A stretch of DNA of 64,000 nucleotides. Source: DATFDN01 sp963830565 (GTDB lineage Bacteria; Pseudomonadota; Alphaproteobacteria; Acetobacterales; Acetobacteraceae). Location: positions 806,001-870,000 of the forward strand of contig CAWHMO010000010.1 of assembly GCA_963830565.1 (NCBI GenBank), read 5' to 3'. Made by a program: the position numbers and the translations under genes. The notes beneath the pieces are model-generated. The model was not told the origin of the DNA. It did no database searches and saw only the letters and a program-made list of their open reading frames with translations. Positions 37,104 to 45,634 of the stretch are shown here, piece after piece. Position 1 is the stretch's first letter. Each line of letters starts with the position of its first letter.

Positions 37104-37766
37104 CTATGCTGAGGGAACCGCGGGCCCGATCGGTGCGGCCCCGATCAGCAGCGGCGGCGGCCCGTGGCGTCGTGAGACGCGGGCGGGCTGCAAAAGCGCG
37201 AGCGGAACGCCAAGCTGGTGCGCGATCAGCGCGACCAACGGGGCGAGCAGCGTGCGCGGGTTATCCAGTCCCGCCCAGGCGGCCGCTTCGTCGGCCAGGA
37301 ATGCGGCGAGTGCTTCAGGCCACGCGGCGCGCTGCCCGCGGATGGTCGCCAGCACGCTCGCCTGGCTGGTTTCCGCCAGCGTGAGCGTTCCGCCGCGGGG
37401 CAGCGACTCCGCGGCCAGGATCACGACGTTGAGCAGAACGCGGCTCAACTCCGGGGAAAACAGGGCTCCCGGCGGCAGCGCCGAGAGATCGAGCCGCATG
37501 CGATGGGCTCCCGGCGTGCCAAGGGCAAGATCCTGCAGGCGTGCAATATCCAGACCACCCCCGGTCGGCCCCCAGGCGGCATGCAGGAGCCGCACGCGAC
37601 GGTTGAGCTCGGCAGCAATGTCGGCCGCGCTGGACAGGCTCTCTCCCGCCGCCCCGCCCTCCTCCAGGGCGAGCTCGATGGTTGCCGCGAGCGTGCCCGC
37701 GAGGCCGCCGATATCGTGGAAAATGCGCGTCGCGATCAGCTCGGCGAGGCGCGGGGGATCGCTCAT
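37104..37766 (-). CDS. Histidine phosphotransferase, ChpT-like
   Basis: A 220-residue protein resembling ChpT: an N-terminal helical hairpin with the candidate phospho-His in LIATRIFHDIGGLAG (residue about 17), and a C-terminal degenerate Bergerat-like half without ATP motifs. In Caulobacter, ChpT passes phosphate from CckA to CtrA and CpdR. Here it is the first gene of the che operon, 66 bases ahead of cheA, so it may connect the chemotaxis kinase with other regulators (inference). Could also be a diverged housekeeping ChpT. Confidence 0.72.
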   Translation of the reverse strand: MSDPPRLAELIATRIFHDIGGLAGTLAATIELALEEGGAAGESLSSAADIAAELNRRVRLLHAAWGPTGGGLDIARLQDLALGTPGAHRMRLDLSALPPGALFSPELSRVLLNVVILAAESLPRGGTLTLAETSQASVLATIRGQRAAWPEALAAFLADEAAAWAGLDNPRTLLAPLVALIAHQLGVPLALLQPARVSRRHGPPPLLIGAAPIGPAVPSA

Positions 37767-37899
37767 CCGGCAATTTCCTTACATCCGCCACGCGCGAACG
37801 ACATCGCGGTGATGGTAGATTACCTGCCCAAATCGTCTGTTAACGTCTACAAAATAATACGTGATGATCGCAATTATTGCGTATCCGGAGGGCTTATCC

Positions 37900-38088
37900 G
37901 TGACCCGACCCACCACGTCAATGATCGAGCCCGGGCAGTGGGTGCGCCATCCCGAGAGGCCAGACTGGGGCGCAGGTCAGGTCCAGTCCGTGATCGGGGA
38001 TCGGGTCACGGTCAACTTCGAGAACGCCGGGAAAGTCCTGATCAACACCGGGCACGTCACGCTCGACCTGCTCGACGTGCCGAGCTGA
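37900..38088 (+). CDS. DUF3553 domain-containing protein
   Basis: Predicted 62-residue cytoplasmic protein. It reads PGQWVRHPERPDWGAGQVQS and VTVNFENAGKVLI, the small beta-barrel DUF3553 fold also found at the end of some UvrD/RecQ-like helicases. The GTG at 37900 is preferred because GGAGGG sits eight bases upstream. The ATG at 37921 has no ribosome site. It precedes moaA by 53 bases on the same strand. Nucleic-acid binding is possible but unproven. Confidence 0.78.
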   Translation: MTRPTTSMIEPGQWVRHPERPDWGAGQVQSVIGDRVTVNFENAGKVLINTGHVTLDLLDVPS

Positions 38089-38141
38089 GCGGCTTCCTGG
38101 CAGGGCTTGATCCGCGCCGTTTACAGGCGCACCTCTTAAGC

Positions 38142-39140
38142 ATGTCTCCTCGCATGATCGACCCATTCGGCCGGCCCATCAGCTATCTGCGCGTCTCGGT
38201 CACGGACCGCTGCGATCTTCGCTGCGTCTATTGCATGGCCGAGGAGATGACATTTCTCCCCAAACGAGACCTGCTGACGCTCGAGGAGCTGGAGCGGATC
38301 TGCGCCGCCTTCATCCGGCTGGGCACCCGCAAGCTGCGCTTGACCGGAGGCGAGCCGCTGGTCCGCCGCGACCTGATGAAGCTGGTCGAGCGGCTCGGCC
38401 AGCGTCTAGGCTCGGGCCTCGACGAGCTTACGCTCACGACCAACGGCACGCAGCTCGCCCGCTACGCGGAGGATCTCCGCCGCGCCGGCATGCGGCGAGT
38501 GAACGTGTCCCTCGACACGCTCGATCCCGCGACATTCACCGCGATGACCCGCCGGGGCCGCATCGAGCAGGTGCTGGAGGGCATCTTCGTCGCCAAAAGT
38601 GCGGGTCTGGCCATCAAGATCAACGCCGTGGCGATGCGCGGCGTGAACGAGGACGCCTTCGATGCCATGATCGCCTGGTGCGGGCAGCACGGCTTCGATC
38701 TCTGCCTGATCGAGACCATGCCGATGGGCGAGATCACCGAGGACCGCACCGATCAGTACCTGCCCCTCTCGATCGTGCGCGGCCGCCTGCGCCGGCGTTG
38801 GACGCTGACCGAGACCGAGTACCGCACGGGTGGTCCGGCGCGCTACTTCGACGTGGCGGAGACCGGGCGACGCATCGGCTTCATCACCCCGATGACCCAC
38901 AATTTCTGCGAGAGCTGCAACCGGGTGCGGCTGACCTGCACCGGGACGCTGTTCATGTGCCTCGGTCAGGACGACCAGGCGGATTTGCGGACGGTGCTGC
39001 GCGAGGGCGCCGACGATGCGGCGCTGGATGCCGCGATCCGCGCCGCCATCGCCCGCAAGCCCAAGGGACATGATTTCATCATCGACCGCCGGCAGGACCG
39101 CCCCGCCGTTTCGCGACACATGAGCGTGACCGGCGGCTAG
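38142..39140 (+). CDS. moaA: GTP 3',8-cyclase MoaA
   Basis: A 332-residue radical-SAM enzyme for the first step of molybdenum cofactor synthesis, GTP to 3',8-cyclo-GTP. N-terminal 4Fe-4S site CX3CX2C in DRCDLRCVYCMA (about residues 25-36), SAM site LTGGEPLVRRDL, and C-terminal cluster cysteines in NFCESCNRVRLTCTG. It lacks the usual terminal GG of some homologs but ends SVTGG, so the GG tail is present. Start at MSPRMIDP. MIDPFGRP four codons later is an alternative. Other moa genes are not in the window. Confidence 0.94.
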   Translation: MSPRMIDPFGRPISYLRVSVTDRCDLRCVYCMAEEMTFLPKRDLLTLEELERICAAFIRLGTRKLRLTGGEPLVRRDLMKLVERLGQRLGSGLDELTLTTNGTQLARYAEDLRRAGMRRVNVSLDTLDPATFTAMTRRGRIEQVLEGIFVAKSAGLAIKINAVAMRGVNEDAFDAMIAWCGQHGFDLCLIETMPMGEITEDRTDQYLPLSIVRGRLRRRWTLTETEYRTGGPARYFDVAETGRRIGFITPMTHNFCESCNRVRLTCTGTLFMCLGQDDQADLRTVLREGADDAALDAAIRAAIARKPKGHDFIIDRRQDRPAVSRHMSVTGG

Positions 39141-39166
39141 ACCCGCCGCCGCCCTCACAAGCCTCG

Positions 39167-39931
39167 TCAACCTCGATCCCCGTGCCTCGCGCCATACGCC
39201 CACGCGCCAGCATGGCGCGGCCGGGTGGCTTGGCGCTGCGCGGGGACTTCGGCCACCTGCTCGTCCCGACCGAGGTTGCGCAGGTCGCTCGGAGCCGGAT
39301 TGAGCTGGGGCAGCGGCGCCGCGCTCCAAGTAGCGGCGGCGACCAGCCGTCCGCTGTCGTGGCGGGCGTAGATGAAGCCGTAGGTCGGGTAGATGCTGCC
39401 GAATTTGCCGCTCTGCCCCAAGGCGACCCGCACCGCCGTCCAGTCGTTGCGCTCCGAGACGTCCACTACGGGCACGCGGCGGGTGACGCCCCGGCCGGTC
39501 GGCCAGTTGGACTGGTCGATCTCGATCACGCGGCGGTTGAGCACGCGGCTGACCACGGCGACATGGCCGAGATGCATCTGCCGGTTGGACTGGAATACCA
39601 ATACGCCTCCTGTCTCCGGCAGGCTGCCGCGTTCATACAATCCGGCGGCGTTCGCCCACCACTGCCAGGCATTGCCGGCGACTTTAACGTCGGAATGGCC
39701 GCGGACATAAGGAACACAGGAGATCGCGCCGGACCGTGCCCCACGGTAGCGCGTCGGACGCGCCATCGCGGTGAACTCGCTTTGATAAGGCAGCGAGGCG
39801 CTCGGGCCATAGGATATGGAGGGCTGGCGGCGCTGCAGCCCCGTGTCAGCAAGGGCCGGCCCGATCGTCAGACCGAGCGCCAGGGAATAACAGACGAACA
39901 GCAATTTGCCGCCGGTTGCCCGTGCATGCAT
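39167..39931 (-). CDS. CHAP domain-containing secreted protein
   Basis: Predicted 254-residue exported protein. Signal peptide about residues 1-28 (LLFVCYSLALGLTIGPALA). The CHAP amidase-like domain follows: catalytic Cys in GAISCVPYVRG, His in HLGHVAVVSRV and an acidic/polar partner in EIDQSNW. Such domains cut peptidoglycan cross-links or glutathionylspermidine. The C-terminal 50 residues are basic and disordered. The start is MHARATGG with GGGGAGG upstream. Likely cell-wall remodelling in the periplasm. Confidence 0.82.
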   Translation of the reverse strand: MHARATGGKLLFVCYSLALGLTIGPALADTGLQRRQPSISYGPSASLPYQSEFTAMARPTRYRGARSGAISCVPYVRGHSDVKVAGNAWQWWANAAGLYERGSLPETGGVLVFQSNRQMHLGHVAVVSRVLNRRVIEIDQSNWPTGRGVTRRVPVVDVSERNDWTAVRVALGQSGKFGSIYPTYGFIYARHDSGRLVAAATWSAAPLPQLNPAPSDLRNLGRDEQVAEVPAQRQATRPRHAGAWAYGARHGDRG

Positions 39932-40149
39932 CCGCCCAGCCTCCCCTTCTTCGACTCGCGTGTTGGTTGCTTGGCGGTACGCCGCCGCGTTGCGGGCCGA
40001 CAACCCGCAACGCGAAGTTCGCGCGCTAGGGCATTGCAGTTTCTTGGGAAAGGGCTGTGGATAACGTCCGAAGGACAGACAATCGTCCTAAACGGGCCGA
40101 TCGACCAAAGCGGGGAACGCAAGTCATCCCCGCCTCCGAATCGTCTACG

Positions 40150-40500
40150 CTACTTGCAGGCGGTCACCATGATCTCGACCAGCAGACGCGGATCGGCGAG
40201 ATCGGCCTGAACGCAGGCGCGCACCGGCGCGCCATTGGGCGGAAGCCAAGCGGTCCACACCTCGTTCATCGCCTCGCGGTCGCGGATGTCCTTGACCCAG
40301 ATCTGCGCCTGCAACAGACGAGTTTTGTCGGTGCCATGGGTCTCCAGCAGCTGATCGATCTGCTCCAGGATCTCGGTGGTCTGGCGCTTGATGTCGCCGC
40401 CGCTATCGCGCGCCGTCACTCCCGGAAGATAGACGAAGCCGTGATACTCGACGGCTTTCGAGAGGATCTTGTTGGGCTCGGTGCGGATGATCTTGCTCAT
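40150..40500 (-). CDS. RidA family protein
   Basis: A 116-residue member of the YjgF/YER057c/RidA family, slightly short. The conserved block ends APVRACVQADLADPRLLVEI, which contains the Arg that binds the carboxylate of 2-iminobutyrate-type intermediates in RidA. The Asp-rich PRLLVEI ending and an N-terminus reading NKILSKAVEYHGFVYL place it in an imine deaminase subgroup rather than archetypal RidA. Stand-alone gene. Confidence 0.86.
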   Translation of the reverse strand: MSKIIRTEPNKILSKAVEYHGFVYLPGVTARDSGGDIKRQTTEILEQIDQLLETHGTDKTRLLQAQIWVKDIRDREAMNEVWTAWLPPNGAPVRACVQADLADPRLLVEIMVTACK

Positions 40501-40598
40501 GGACGTCTCCCCTGATGCGAACCGCCGGTTCTAGGCACCGGGAAAGGTGGCGCGCAAGGGCACCCCGTCCTGGCGACAGCTGACCCGTCTACGCAAGC

Positions 40599-40997
40599 TC
40601 AGGCGGCGGCTTCCGGGGGCACGTTCCGGGGATGACCGTCGTCATCGATCGAAACGAAAGTAAAGACGCCGTCGGTAACCTTCTCCGCCTTGTCTCCCCT
40701 GCGGCCGCGTGCCCAGGTTTCGATCCTGACTTTGATGGAGCTGTCGCCGACCTCGACGATCGAGCAATAGCAGCTCACCTCGTCGCCAACAGACACGGGA
40801 CGCAGAAAGCGCATCGCTTCGATTCCGACTGTCGCCACCCGGCCTCGGGCTCGTCGGCTCGCCATGATGCCACCGGCGAGGTCCATCTGCGACAGCGTCC
40901 ATCCCCCGAATATGTCGCCCCCTGCGTTCGCATCCCGCGGCATCGCGATCGTGCGCAGGTGCGGGCCACCGGATATGTCCGGAAGCTGATCCGACAT
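40599..40997 (-). CDS. Acyl-CoA thioesterase (YciA-like hotdog)
   Basis: A 132-residue single hotdog thioesterase. It reads RTIAMPRDANAGGDIFGGW, then LSQMDLAGGIMASRRARG; the Asn and Asp in this region form the active site of YciA-type enzymes, which act on a wide range of acyl-CoAs. The start at MSDQLPDISG follows the stop of a small disordered-protein gene by one base. Cytoplasmic, hexameric in homologs. Confidence 0.88.
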   Translation of the reverse strand: MSDQLPDISGGPHLRTIAMPRDANAGGDIFGGWTLSQMDLAGGIMASRRARGRVATVGIEAMRFLRPVSVGDEVSCYCSIVEVGDSSIKVRIETWARGRRGDKAEKVTDGVFTFVSIDDDGHPRNVPPEAAA

Positions 40998-40998
40998 C

Positions 40999-41214
40999 TT
41001 ACTTGGGGCGAGCAGGCCGGGGCGCCTGACGGGCGATCCTGAGTTCCTCCTCGTCATGCGCCTCCGCGGCTTCGGAATCGGTTCCGACCGGCGACGCCGC
41101 CGGATCCGAGACTCCGACCTTGTCACCGGTCCTGCCGGAATCGATCTCGCGGCGCGGCCGCTCGGCCGTCGACGTCTTCGGATCGATGGATGTGTTCGGT
41201 GGGTTCGCGGACAT
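40999..41214 (-). CDS. Small hydrophilic, probably disordered protein
   Basis: Predicted 71-residue protein rich in Pro, Ser, Thr, Asp, Glu and Arg with no hydrophobic core, ending RPARPK. No family recognised. AGGAG lies eight bases before the ATG, and its stop abuts the thioesterase start (one base between), which supports real translation. Could be a regulatory leader peptide or a disordered accessory protein. Confidence 0.5.
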   Translation of the reverse strand: MSANPPNTSIDPKTSTAERPRREIDSGRTGDKVGVSDPAASPVGTDSEAAEAHDEEELRIARQAPRPARPK

Positions 41215-41286
41215 CGAGTGCTCCTACGACTCATAGGCCCCGGTCTCACGGCAACGCCGCGACATGGACCTCGTTGCTGTCAGGGC

Positions 41287-42543
41287 CTACGGAAACAGCC
41301 CGCGTACCTGTTTGGCGTTGCGCACCTTGTCCACGCCGATCGCCATGGCCGCGGTGCGGTGCCCGACCTTGTCGCGCTCGACGCGGGCCATCACCTGCGC
41401 GAAGGCGCGGTCTAGGACGTGGTAGAGGCGGCTCATGACCTCGGGCTCGTCCCAGAAGAACTGCTGCAGATCCTGCACCCACTCGAAGTAGCTGACCACG
41501 ACCCCACCAGCGTTGCAGAGGATGTCGGGGATAACGAAGATCTCCGGCCGCTGCGCCAACACCTCGTCCGCGTCCGGCGTGGTCGGCCCGTTCGCGCCTT
41601 CGGCCAGCACGCGACAGCGCAGCCGGGCCGCAACGCCGGCATCGATCACGCGCTCCATCGCCGCCGGGACGAGGATGTCGCATGGCTGTGTCAACAGCTC
41701 GGCCGGATCAGCGGCCAGTTCATTGGAGAACCCGGCGAGGGTGCCGTTCGCGACCGTGTGGCGCACCAACCCGGCGACATTCAGCCCCTTCGGGTCGAAA
41801 TAGCAGGATGTGTGGTCGGAGACGCCGATCACCTTCACCCCCCGCTCGGCGAGCGACTGGGCGGTGACGCTGCCGACATTGCCGAACCCCTGCACGATCG
41901 CCGTGGCGCCCATCGCGGCCAGGCCGATCCGCGCCAGCGCGCGGTCCACCAGATGCGCGACGCCGCGACCGGTGGCATCGCGCCGTCCTTCCGTTCCGCC
42001 GCAGGCGACCGGCTTGCCAGTGACGATCTCGGTCACGGTCTTGCCCTGGTACATGGAGTAGGTGTCCATGAACCAGGCCATCACCTGCTCGTTGGTGCCC
42101 ATGTCGGGAGCCATGACGTCCGTATGCGGCCCGACGAAGGGGATCATCTCCTGCATGTAGCGGCGCGAGAGCGATTCCAGCTCATGGCGGGTGAGCGCGT
42201 AGGGATCGACCGTGATCCCCCCCTTCGCCCCGCCATAGGGCAGCCCGGCGAGCGCGCATTTCCAGCTCATCCAGATCGCCAGCGCCGCCACCTCGCCAAG
42301 ATCGAGCGTGGGAGAGTAGCGCGTTCCTCCCTTGGTCGGGCCGAGGGTGAGGTGGTGCTGCACGCGAAAGCCATGGAAGACGGCCAATCGCCCGTCCTCG
42401 CGATGGATCGGGCAGGCGACCGTGACGGACCGCTTCGGGAACAGCAGGCGGTCGCGCTCATCGGCGGGAATCTCGAGATAGTCGGCGATCACGTGGAACT
42501 GGGTGCGGGCCATTTCGAACACCGGACCCGTATAGATCGTCAT
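41287..42543 (-). CDS. Glu/Leu/Phe/Val dehydrogenase (glutamate dehydrogenase)
   Basis: A 418-residue amino-acid dehydrogenase. Active-site lysines lie in LPYGGAKGGITVDP (about residues 103-116) and the preceding GPTKGGTRYSP. The nucleotide motif is VQGFGNVGSVTAQSL (about 220-234), and C-terminal GANGPTTPDAD is typical for GdhA. Interconverts glutamate and 2-oxoglutarate with NAD(P)H. GGAGG precedes the ATG. It is divergent from ahcY with an 85-base shared promoter region. Confidence 0.9.
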   Translation of the reverse strand: MTIYTGPVFEMARTQFHVIADYLEIPADERDRLLFPKRSVTVACPIHREDGRLAVFHGFRVQHHLTLGPTKGGTRYSPTLDLGEVAALAIWMSWKCALAGLPYGGAKGGITVDPYALTRHELESLSRRYMQEMIPFVGPHTDVMAPDMGTNEQVMAWFMDTYSMYQGKTVTEIVTGKPVACGGTEGRRDATGRGVAHLVDRALARIGLAAMGATAIVQGFGNVGSVTAQSLAERGVKVIGVSDHTSCYFDPKGLNVAGLVRHTVANGTLAGFSNELAADPAELLTQPCDILVPAAMERVIDAGVAARLRCRVLAEGANGPTTPDADEVLAQRPEIFVIPDILCNAGGVVVSYFEWVQDLQQFFWDEPEVMSRLYHVLDRAFAQVMARVERDKVGHRTAAMAIGVDKVRNAKQVRGLFP

Positions 42544-42628
42544 GGGATGCCTCCGTTCCGCTTGCGGCGCCATTGCGCCCGTCCCTGCGCCTTTCTATAG
42601 GTCCGCCACCCCAGCCAGGAGCCCCACT

Positions 42629-43984
42629 ATGGCCGACCGGAGTGCGACCGACGATTACAAGGTGAAAGACATCTCGCTCGCCGAATGGGGCCGCAAGGAG
42701 ATCTCCATGGCCGAGGACGAGATGCCCGGCCTGATGGCGGTGCGCGCAGAGTATGGCGCGGCCAAGCCGCTCAAGGGCGCGCGGATCGCCGGCTGCCTGC
42801 ACATGACGGTGCAGACGGCGGTGCTGATCGAGACCCTGACCGCGCTGGGAGCGACCGTGCGCTGGTCGTCGTGCAACATCTTCTCGACCCAGGACCACGG
42901 CGCGGCCGCGGCCGCGGCCGCCGGCATCCCGGTCTTCGCCTGGAAGGGGATGAGCGAGGACGAGTTCTGGTGGTGCATCGAGCAGACGGTGCGCGGCCCG
43001 GACGGCTGGACGCCGAACCTGATCCTGGACGACGGCGGTGACCTGACCAAGCTGATGCACGACAAGTATCCGGAGATGCTGGCCGACGTGCGCGGATTGT
43101 CGGAGGAGACCACCACGGGTGTGCATCGGCTGCGCGACATGGAGCGCGACGGCACGCTGCTGGTGCCGGCGATCAACGTCAACGACAGCGTCACCAAGTC
43201 GAAGTTCGACAACCTCTACGGCGTTCGGGAATCGTTGGTGGATGGCATCCGTCGCGGCACCGACGTGATGATGTCCGGCAAGGTCGCGGTGGTGAACGGC
43301 TTCGGCGATGTCGGCAAGGGCTCGGCGGCTAGCCTGCGCAACGCCGGCTGCCGGGTGATGGTCACGGAGGCGGACCCGATCTGCGCGCTTCAGGCGGCGA
43401 TGGAGGGCTACGAGGTCGTCACCATGGACGACGCCGCTCCGGTGGGGGACATCTTCGTGACCGCCACCGGCAATGTCGACGTCATCACGCTCGATCACAT
43501 GCGGCGCATGAAGCACCGCGCTATCGTCTGCAACATCGGCCATTTCGACTCCGAAATCCAGATCGAGGCGCTGCGCAACTACCGTTGGGAGAACGTGAAG
43601 CCGCAGGTGGACGAGGTGGTGTTCCCCGACAACAAGCGGCTGATCGTGTTGTCCGAGGGCCGGCTGGTGAACCTCGGCAACGCCACCGGCCATCCGAGCT
43701 TCGTGATGAGCGCCTCGTTCACGAACCAGGTGCTGGCGCAGATCGAGCTGTTCACCGCGGCGCCCGGACAGTACGAGCGCAAGGTGTACACGCTGCCGAA
43801 GACGCTGGACGAGAAGGTGGCGGCGCTGCATCTCGGCAAGGTAGGCGCGAAGCTGACCCGGCTGACCCCGGCCCAGGCCGAATATATCGGCGTGCCGCCG
43901 AGCGGGCCGTTCAAGCACGAGCTGTATCGGGTACCTGAGGGCCTCACCCCGGCCCTCTCCCGCAAGCGGGAGAGGGGGCGCTGA
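42629..43984 (+). CDS. ahcY: Adenosylhomocysteinase, C-terminus extended into a repeat element
   Basis: S-adenosyl-L-homocysteine hydrolase, NAD-dependent, 451 residues. Family blocks: SLAEWGRKEISMAEDEMPGL at residues 15-34, SSCNIFSTQDHGAAAAA, NGFGDVGKGSAASLR (NAD), NIGHFDSEIQ. Homologs end with HELYRY. Here the ending is HELYRVPEGLTPALS and beyond, because the reading frame runs into a palindromic repeat. Deleting two bases at the GGTACC (43930-43935) would give the usual YRY and stop. The enzyme clears SAH after methylation and returns homocysteine. Confidence 0.94.
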   Translation: MADRSATDDYKVKDISLAEWGRKEISMAEDEMPGLMAVRAEYGAAKPLKGARIAGCLHMTVQTAVLIETLTALGATVRWSSCNIFSTQDHGAAAAAAAGIPVFAWKGMSEDEFWWCIEQTVRGPDGWTPNLILDDGGDLTKLMHDKYPEMLADVRGLSEETTTGVHRLRDMERDGTLLVPAINVNDSVTKSKFDNLYGVRESLVDGIRRGTDVMMSGKVAVVNGFGDVGKGSAASLRNAGCRVMVTEADPICALQAAMEGYEVVTMDDAAPVGDIFVTATGNVDVITLDHMRRMKHRAIVCNIGHFDSEIQIEALRNYRWENVKPQVDEVVFPDNKRLIVLSEGRLVNLGNATGHPSFVMSASFTNQVLAQIELFTAAPGQYERKVYTLPKTLDEKVAALHLGKVGAKLTRLTPAQAEYIGVPPSGPFKHELYRVPEGLTPALSRKRERGR

Positions 43985-44042
43985 TCGCACGGATGCTGCC
44001 CACCACGCCTCCTCTCCCTTTGGGAGAGGGCCGGGGTGAGGG
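43942..44042. repeat. Inverted pair of palindromic repeats at the ahcY 3' end
   Basis: Copy one (43942-43977) reads CCTCACCCCGGCCCTCTCCC, then a small loop and GGGAGAGGG. Copy two (44009-44042), read on the minus strand, begins CCTCACCCCGGCCCTCTCCC as well. The two face each other 31 bases apart. Each contains a hairpin of the CTCTCCC/GGGAGAG type. This is a common proteobacterial intergenic repeat. Its first copy forms the last codons of ahcY. It may serve as a terminator between ahcY and the convergent cofC. Confidence 0.75.
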
Positions 44043-44069
44043 AACCACCAATCACCCGACCGGCATCTA

Positions 44070-44714
44070 TCAAATGAAGCGCCGCAGCAGCGCCCACGTG
44101 CGCGTGGCGCGCTCCGGTGCTGCGTCCAGGAAAGCGCGGGCGTCCTCCGGATTGTCGATGTCGAGCCCGATTCCAGGCAGGCGCACGACGTTTGGTGCTA
44201 GCCCGCCACGGCGTGCCTCCGCGAGGTGGGGTAGGAAGCTGTCGTCGCCGAAGCGCAGCGCCATAAGATCGGGCGGCGAGAGCAGGACCGCGTTCGAGCC
44301 GCGCTCATCGTGCGCCGGGACGATGGTGAAGGCCGGCGCGGGACGGTGCGCGTCCAGCAACGTCGCGACCTCCGCCGCCGTGACCAAGGGAATGTCGCCG
44401 GGGCAGGTCAGCATGGATGCCGCACCTTCTTCCGCCAGGATGCGCGCCATCGCCGCGACCGCGCCGGTATGTCCCGTGCGCGCAGCCTCGTTCACCACGC
44501 GGGCGCCATAAGCGCGGGCCAGCGCGGCGGCCTCGGGGTCGATCGTGTTGACCATGATCCCGGCCAGCTTCGCGGCGGCCAACGCCGCGAGCACGTCCTG
44601 AAGCATGGCGGCGGCGAGCGCCTGACGCTGTTGGGGCGTCAACAGCGGGGCTAGGCGTTGCTTGGCGCCGGCGAACTCCTTCACCGCGACGGCGGCCCAC
44701 ACGCCTGCGCTCAT
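44070..44714 (-). CDS. cofC: 2-phospho-L-lactate (or 3-phosphoglycerate/PEP) guanylyltransferase CofC
   Basis: A 214-residue nucleotidyltransferase of the CofC/FbiD family. It begins with VKEFAGAKQRLAPLL, the N-terminal GTP-binding loop. MLTCPGDIPLVTAAEV (near residue 100) is the metal-binding CPGD block, and DERGSNAVLL and GLDIDNPEDARAFL are C-terminal signatures. It makes the activated three-carbon donor for F420 side-chain assembly. Donor acid may be 2-phospholactate, PEP or 3-phosphoglycerate in proteobacteria. It overlaps cofD by four bases. Last gene of the F420 block. Confidence 0.87.
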   Translation of the reverse strand: MSAGVWAAVAVKEFAGAKQRLAPLLTPQQRQALAAAMLQDVLAALAAAKLAGIMVNTIDPEAAALARAYGARVVNEAARTGHTGAVAAMARILAEEGAASMLTCPGDIPLVTAAEVATLLDAHRPAPAFTIVPAHDERGSNAVLLSPPDLMALRFGDDSFLPHLAEARRGGLAPNVVRLPGIGLDIDNPEDARAFLDAAPERATRTWALLRRFI

Positions 44715-45634
44715 CGCGCCTCGGCCGCGACCCGCAGCACGATGCGCGCCAGCGCCGCCTTCTCGGCCAGCGTGGTCATCAGCGTCGGGGCGAGCACGAC
44801 CCGGCAGGCGAGCCCGTCCAGCCCCCCTGCATCGACTTCATCGGCCACGTAGATGTCGAGCAGGTCGCCGTACCGCTCGGCCACGGCGCGCGCGCTGACC
44901 TGCATCCCCAACTCCGCCATCATCTTGGCGGTCGGCCCCTTCACCGCCCGACCGCCGATAAGCGGCGAGACCGCGATCACCGGCGCCCGCGCACCCATCA
45001 GGGCCGCGCGGAAGCCGGGAACGGCCAGCATCGGCTCGATGCTGATGAACGGGTTGGAGGGGCAAATCACGATCGCATCGGCGCTTGCCACTGCGTCCAG
45101 CACGGCGGGAAGCGGGCGGGCGCGCTCGGCGCCAGCGAACGCGACCTCCTCGACTGCCGGCTCCGCGCGGAGGCCGACGAACCACGGCTGGAAGTCCATC
45201 CAGCCACGCTCCGTGCGCAGCAGGGTCCGCACCTTGTCGTCGGTCGCCGGCAAGATGCGGGCGCCCACGCCCAGCCTGCGACAAAAATTCCCGGTCACAT
45301 CCGAAAGCACTTCTCCGGCGCGCAGCCGCCGCGTTCGCTCCAGGTGAAGCGCGAGGTCGCGGTCACCGAGGCGAAACCACGTTTCCCCGCCCAGCGCCGC
45401 CAGCGTCTCCATGAACGACCAGGTCTCGTCGCGCCGGCCCCAGCCCAATTTGGCGTTGTCGAGGCCGGCCAGCGTGTAGGTGAGCGTGTCAATGTCAGGC
45501 GAGATCGCCAGCCCAAGATGCTCGAAATCATCGCCCACGTTGGCGACCACGGTGAGCTGCCCCGGCGGGAGCACCTGGGCCAAGCCGAGGGCGAGTTTCG
45601 CCCCGCCGATCCCACCCGACAGCGCGACGATCAC
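44711..45634 (-). CDS. cofD: 2-phospho-L-lactate transferase CofD
   Basis: A 307-residue CofD/FbiA. The GTG start at 45634 begins VIVALSGGIGGAKLALGLA, the N-terminal nucleotide loop of the family. NVGDDFEHLGLAISPDIDTL (about 35-54) and ICPSNPFISIEPMLAVPG (about 180-197) are signature blocks for Fo and donor binding. It transfers the phospho-acyl group from the CofC product onto Fo to form (dehydro)F420-0. GTGA overlap with the cofE stop shows coupling. Confidence 0.9.
   Translation of the reverse strand: MIVALSGGIGGAKLALGLAQVLPPGQLTVVANVGDDFEHLGLAISPDIDTLTYTLAGLDNAKLGWGRRDETWSFMETLAALGGETWFRLGDRDLALHLERTRRLRAGEVLSDVTGNFCRRLGVGARILPATDDKVRTLLRTERGWMDFQPWFVGLRAEPAVEEVAFAGAERARPLPAVLDAVASADAIVICPSNPFISIEPMLAVPGFRAALMGARAPVIAVSPLIGGRAVKGPTAKMMAELGMQVSARAVAERYGDLLDIYVADEVDAGGLDGLACRVVLAPTLMTTLAEKAALARIVLRVAAEAR

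Noticed and set aside
37218..38141. Long N-terminal extension of moaA
   Set aside because: It overlaps the ChpT-like gene on the other strand and the DUF3553 gene, and has no similarity to MoaA; the enzyme begins at 38142.
42544..42628. SAH riboswitch before ahcY
   Set aside because: Only 85 bases separate ahcY from divergent gdh, with no recognisable SAH aptamer core.
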